Shown one piece after another: positions 6,337 through 6,605 of a stretch of DNA of 6,605 nt (positions are counted from its first letter, which is position 1; every line of letters starts with the position of its first letter). Source of the stretch: an uncultured Eubacteriales bacterium (GTDB taxonomy: Bacteria > Bacillota > Clostridia > Peptostreptococcales > Anaerovoracaceae). The translations under genes and the position numbers were made by a program. Under the pieces are notes generated by a model. That model searched no databases. It saw only the letters and a list, made by a program, of their open reading frames with translations, and was not told the DNA's origin. The stretch covers positions 1-6,605 of the forward strand of contig CACXCQ010000081.1 of the NCBI GenBank assembly GCA_902766185.1. Reading direction: 5' to 3'.

Positions 6337-6605
6337 GCCCGAACCGCTGCCTCCAGGTCGAATTTCCTGCCGGTGACGGCCGCGCCGCAGTAATTGCGGT
6401 CATCCCCGATGATCCGGGCGCATTCCAGAATATCCTCCGGGCTCACCCGATCAAAGGAGTCCAGGATCTCGTCCGCCTCATAAGCCCGGTCGAGCAGGAG
6501 CTTGTTCTTCCCCAGGTTGAACATGCGGCTGTTGATGTTCTCCAGGCCGAAGATGAAGGAACTCTTCACCTGCTCCTTGGCCATGGCCAGCTCATCCTCG
6601 GTCAC
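6333..6605 (-). CDS. M16-family zinc-peptidase-like protein, C-terminal fragment
   Basis: The frame is open to the right edge of the window, so only the last 90 or so residues are seen; the GTG at the very edge is not evidence of a start. The stretch beginning TEDELAMAKEQVKSS, continuing FGLEN and NSRMFNLGKN, then ILDSFDRVSPEDI, matches the closing part of M16 (insulinase/pitrilysin-like) peptidases, where Glu/Leu-rich helices precede a 'V-P-E-D-I' type segment. The catalytic HxxEH motif would be in the N-terminal half and is not visible. This C-terminal half may therefore belong to an active peptidase or to an inactive partner subunit. It overlaps dut by four bases, so the two are cotranscribed. 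Family is recognised by pattern only; confidence is moderate to good. Confidence 0.75.
   Translation of the reverse strand: MTEDELAMAKEQVKSSFIFGLENINSRMFNLGKNKLLLDRAYEADEILDSFDRVSPEDILECARIIGDDRNYCGAAVTGRKFDLEAAVRA

Noticed and set aside
5689..6393. Plus-strand open frame opposite dgt and dut (234 codons)
   Set aside because: It spans two well-supported minus-strand genes with complete motif sets and has no recognisable domain of its own.
1..6605. Search for a novel system (defence, mobile, repeat array)
   Set aside because: The entire window apart from 115 bases is explained by recognised genes and rnpB. No repeat array, insertion-sequence ends or unrecognised gene remain.

Overview
The window is a compact, ordinary housekeeping region of a Bacillota genome, most likely class Clostridia. 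The evidence is the gene order dgt–dnaG–rpoD–trmK–nif3, a class A (not Bacillus-type B) RNase P RNA, and a primary sigma factor of Gram-positive length (416 aa). Base composition is moderately GC-rich. The exact family cannot be fixed from the sequence alone. Every supported gene lies on the minus strand, so transcription runs from high to low coordinates.

Layout in transcription order. (1) The C-terminal 90 residues of an M16-family zinc-peptidase-like protein (6333–6605, cut by the window edge) overlap by ATGA with (2) dut, dUTPase (5908–6336). Six bases later comes (3) an HD-domain dGTPase-like protein (4888–5901). A 115-base gap (4773–4887) follows. It holds a strong intrinsic-terminator hairpin and then an A/T-rich leader. 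(4) dnaG primase (3021–4772, GTG start) is separated by only 2 bases from (5) rpoD, the primary sigma factor (1768–3018). After 11 bases comes (6) trmK, tRNA adenine-22 N1-methyltransferase (965–1756), which overlaps (7) a Nif3-like dinuclear-metal protein (133–975) by 11 bases. Immediately after the nif3 stop codon, the 5' half of (8) RNase P RNA (rnpB, class A) runs off the left edge of the window.

The genes form two translational-coupling blocks separated by the terminator. The upstream block (peptidase, dut, dgt) includes two enzymes acting on deoxynucleotide pools. The downstream block is the Gram-positive form of the macromolecular-synthesis operon (primase plus sigma factor, no rpsU). 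It continues into tRNA modification, a metal protein of uncertain function, and tRNA 5' processing by RNase P. All key catalytic motifs looked for are present and no gene appears broken.

I found no mobile element, CRISPR array, defence system or convincing undescribed system. The points worth a second look are small: the nearly zero-length nif3–rnpB junction, a very acidic insertion in the Nif3 protein where many homologues carry an extra domain, the terminator/leader between dgt and dnaG, and an N-terminal CxxC in the dGTPase.
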